Shown here piece after piece: positions 63,095 through 64,000 of a stretch of DNA of 64,000 nt. The translations under genes were made by a program, and so were the position numbers. The stretch lies in the NCBI GenBank assembly GCA_902520885.1, contig CABYPW010000012.1, positions 1 to 64,000 on the forward strand, read 5' to 3'. The notes beneath the pieces were generated by a model. That model searched no databases and was not told where the DNA came from. It saw nothing but the letters and a program-made list of their open reading frames with translations. The stretch is from an uncultured SAR116 cluster alpha proteobacterium (GTDB lineage Bacteria; Pseudomonadota; Alphaproteobacteria; Puniceispirillales; Puniceispirillaceae). Each line of letters starts with the position of its first letter. Position 1 is the stretch's first letter.

Positions 63095-64000
63095 CGTCTA
63101 CCAAAAAGACTTTCGATTTCTGACAATGATATCTTGATATAGGTTGGCCTGCCATGATTACATTGGCCTGAATTAGGGGTAATTTCCATATCTCTTAACA
63201 GCTGGTTCATCTCAGCTACATTTAATATTCTTCCTGAACGAACTGACCCATGGCAAGCAATTGTGCCTAGCACAAATGATATTTTATCCTCAAGACTAGT
63301 GGAACTTGACAAATTAATCAGCTCTTCAGCAATGTCTTTTACCAGCTCTTGTGCATTTACCTCTCCTAAAAGAGCTGGTGTTTCTCTCACGATAACAGAG
63401 TCTTTGCCAAAAGACTCTATGATTAAACCAAGCTGATTTAAAGGTTCCAAATGGTTGTTTATAGCCTCTAATTGTTCGGGAACGAGGGATATAATTTCAG
63501 GTAATAATAACAATTGCGTCTTTATTCTATTAGATGTTAAATCTAATTTCATTCTTTCCATTACGAGACGTTCATGAGCTGCATGTTGGTCGATAATAAC
63601 AATACCTTCCTGTGTTTCAGATATGATATAATTTTTATGATATTGTGCTCTTGCAGCACCTAATAGAGCTCCTCTTAATTCTATTTGGTTTTGAATTTTG
63701 GCTTCTTTATCATCCTCAACCTCTTTCGCAAGTGGTGGAGCGTTAAAAAACATGTCATCGGGAACTACTCGATCAAAATCCGAATTCCGCTGCTTTGATA
63801 GGCTTTGCCTTTCTGAAAAGTTAATGCCCTCAAAAGATGTCAAATTTGGTTTTTCTGATTTCCCTCTATGTTTACTGCCTGATAACCGGTTAAATACATT
63901 TTGACTTAATTCTGCTGTAGCCTGTATTCCCTTATTACGCAAAGCTGATTGAATAGACCCGACAATTAGACTCCGAATGGAACTAGGGTCTGAGAAACGA
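63091..64000 (-). CDS. mutL: DNA mismatch repair protein MutL, C-terminal part (N-terminus outside window)
   Basis: The frame runs off the right edge, so this is the C-terminal half of MutL. The upstream codons read RFSDPSSIRSLIVGSI, a typical end of the MutL N-terminal domain. The C-terminal dimerisation/endonuclease domain has DQHAAHERLVMERM (the metal-binding endonuclease motif), ACHGSVRSGR and CNHGRPTYIK. These indicate a latent nicking endonuclease, as in bacteria without MutH. A variable linker (about 20-80 of the visible part) separates the domains. Confidence 0.95.
   Translation of the reverse strand, partial: RFSDPSSIRSLIVGSIQSALRNKGIQATAELSQNVFNRLSGSKHRGKSEKPNLTSFEGINFSERQSLSKQRNSDFDRVVPDDMFFNAPPLAKEVEDDKEAKIQNQIELRGALLGAARAQYHKNYIISETQEGIVIIDQHAAHERLVMERMKLDLTSNRIKTQLLLLPEIISLVPEQLEAINNHLEPLNQLGLIIESFGKDSVIVRETPALLGEVNAQELVKDIAEELINLSSSTSLEDKISFVLGTIACHGSVRSGRILNVAEMNQLLRDMEITPNSGQCNHGRPTYIKISLSEIESLFGRR

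Overview
This is a 64 kb stretch of an AT-rich chromosome (coding DNA and spacers alike are AT-rich) that is almost entirely housekeeping. The gene set and gene order point to an aerobic, Gram-negative alphaproteobacterium: a c-type cytochrome maturation cluster, a complete aa3-type cytochrome oxidase operon, the split F0 operon with both b and b' subunits, DUF1491 and SDHAF4/DUF1674 proteins, the mutY-DUF721-dsbA-smc block, and Kdo/lipid A genes. Low GC, short spacers, no mobile elements, no tRNA or rRNA genes and no recognisable transcription regulator suggest a streamlined, probably marine lineage (SAR116-like is a guess; the sequence alone does not settle it).

Layout. 1-4.95 kb: aconitase B (5' end outside the window) followed by ccmABCD. 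5-10.1 kb, minus strand: a five-gene corrinoid one-carbon operon (corrinoid protein, small 'virulence factor' family protein, MTHFR, methyl-THF:corrinoid methyltransferase, reductive activator of corrinoid) without a substrate methyltransferase. 10.4-16.9 kb: yciB, dusA, a DMT exporter, RidA, SOUL and SNase-like exported proteins, a divergent HisD, DUF1491 and SDHAF4. 17-24.5 kb: rsmB, heparinase-like, purH, mutY, DUF721, DsbA. 24.5-30.8 kb: smc and the F0 ATP synthase operon atpI-B-E-F'-F. 30.8-36.9 kb: lipoprotein, ispH-thrB-rnhA, peroxiredoxin, DsbD-like reductase, YqgE. 37-44.1 kb, minus strand: ctaC-ctaD-ctaB-(45 aa membrane protein)-ctaG-ctaE-surf1-thrC. 44.4-52.3 kb: tldD, gshA, rsmE, ubiA, argC, tldE/pmbA, a tyrosine phosphatase. 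52.3-58.2 kb: MsbA-like ABC exporter and the lipid A/Kdo run (DUF374 acyltransferase, waaA, lpxK, lpxL-like). 58.3-64 kb: xseA, purD, tadA, a pseudouridine synthase, rsmD and the C-terminal part of mutL.

Three regions deserve attention. The corrinoid operon should move a methyl group from an unidentified donor to tetrahydrofolate and then oxidise it; its carrier has a strikingly acidic N-terminus while two partner enzymes end in arginine-rich tails. The roughly 100 bases upstream of ctaC hold four consecutive perfect inverted repeats. A textbook intrinsic terminator sits between ctaE and surf1, so surf1-thrC expression probably depends on read-through. Two short genes supported by family resemblance and position (ccmD and a 45-codon membrane protein in the oxidase operon) and two unsupported small ORFs are also listed.
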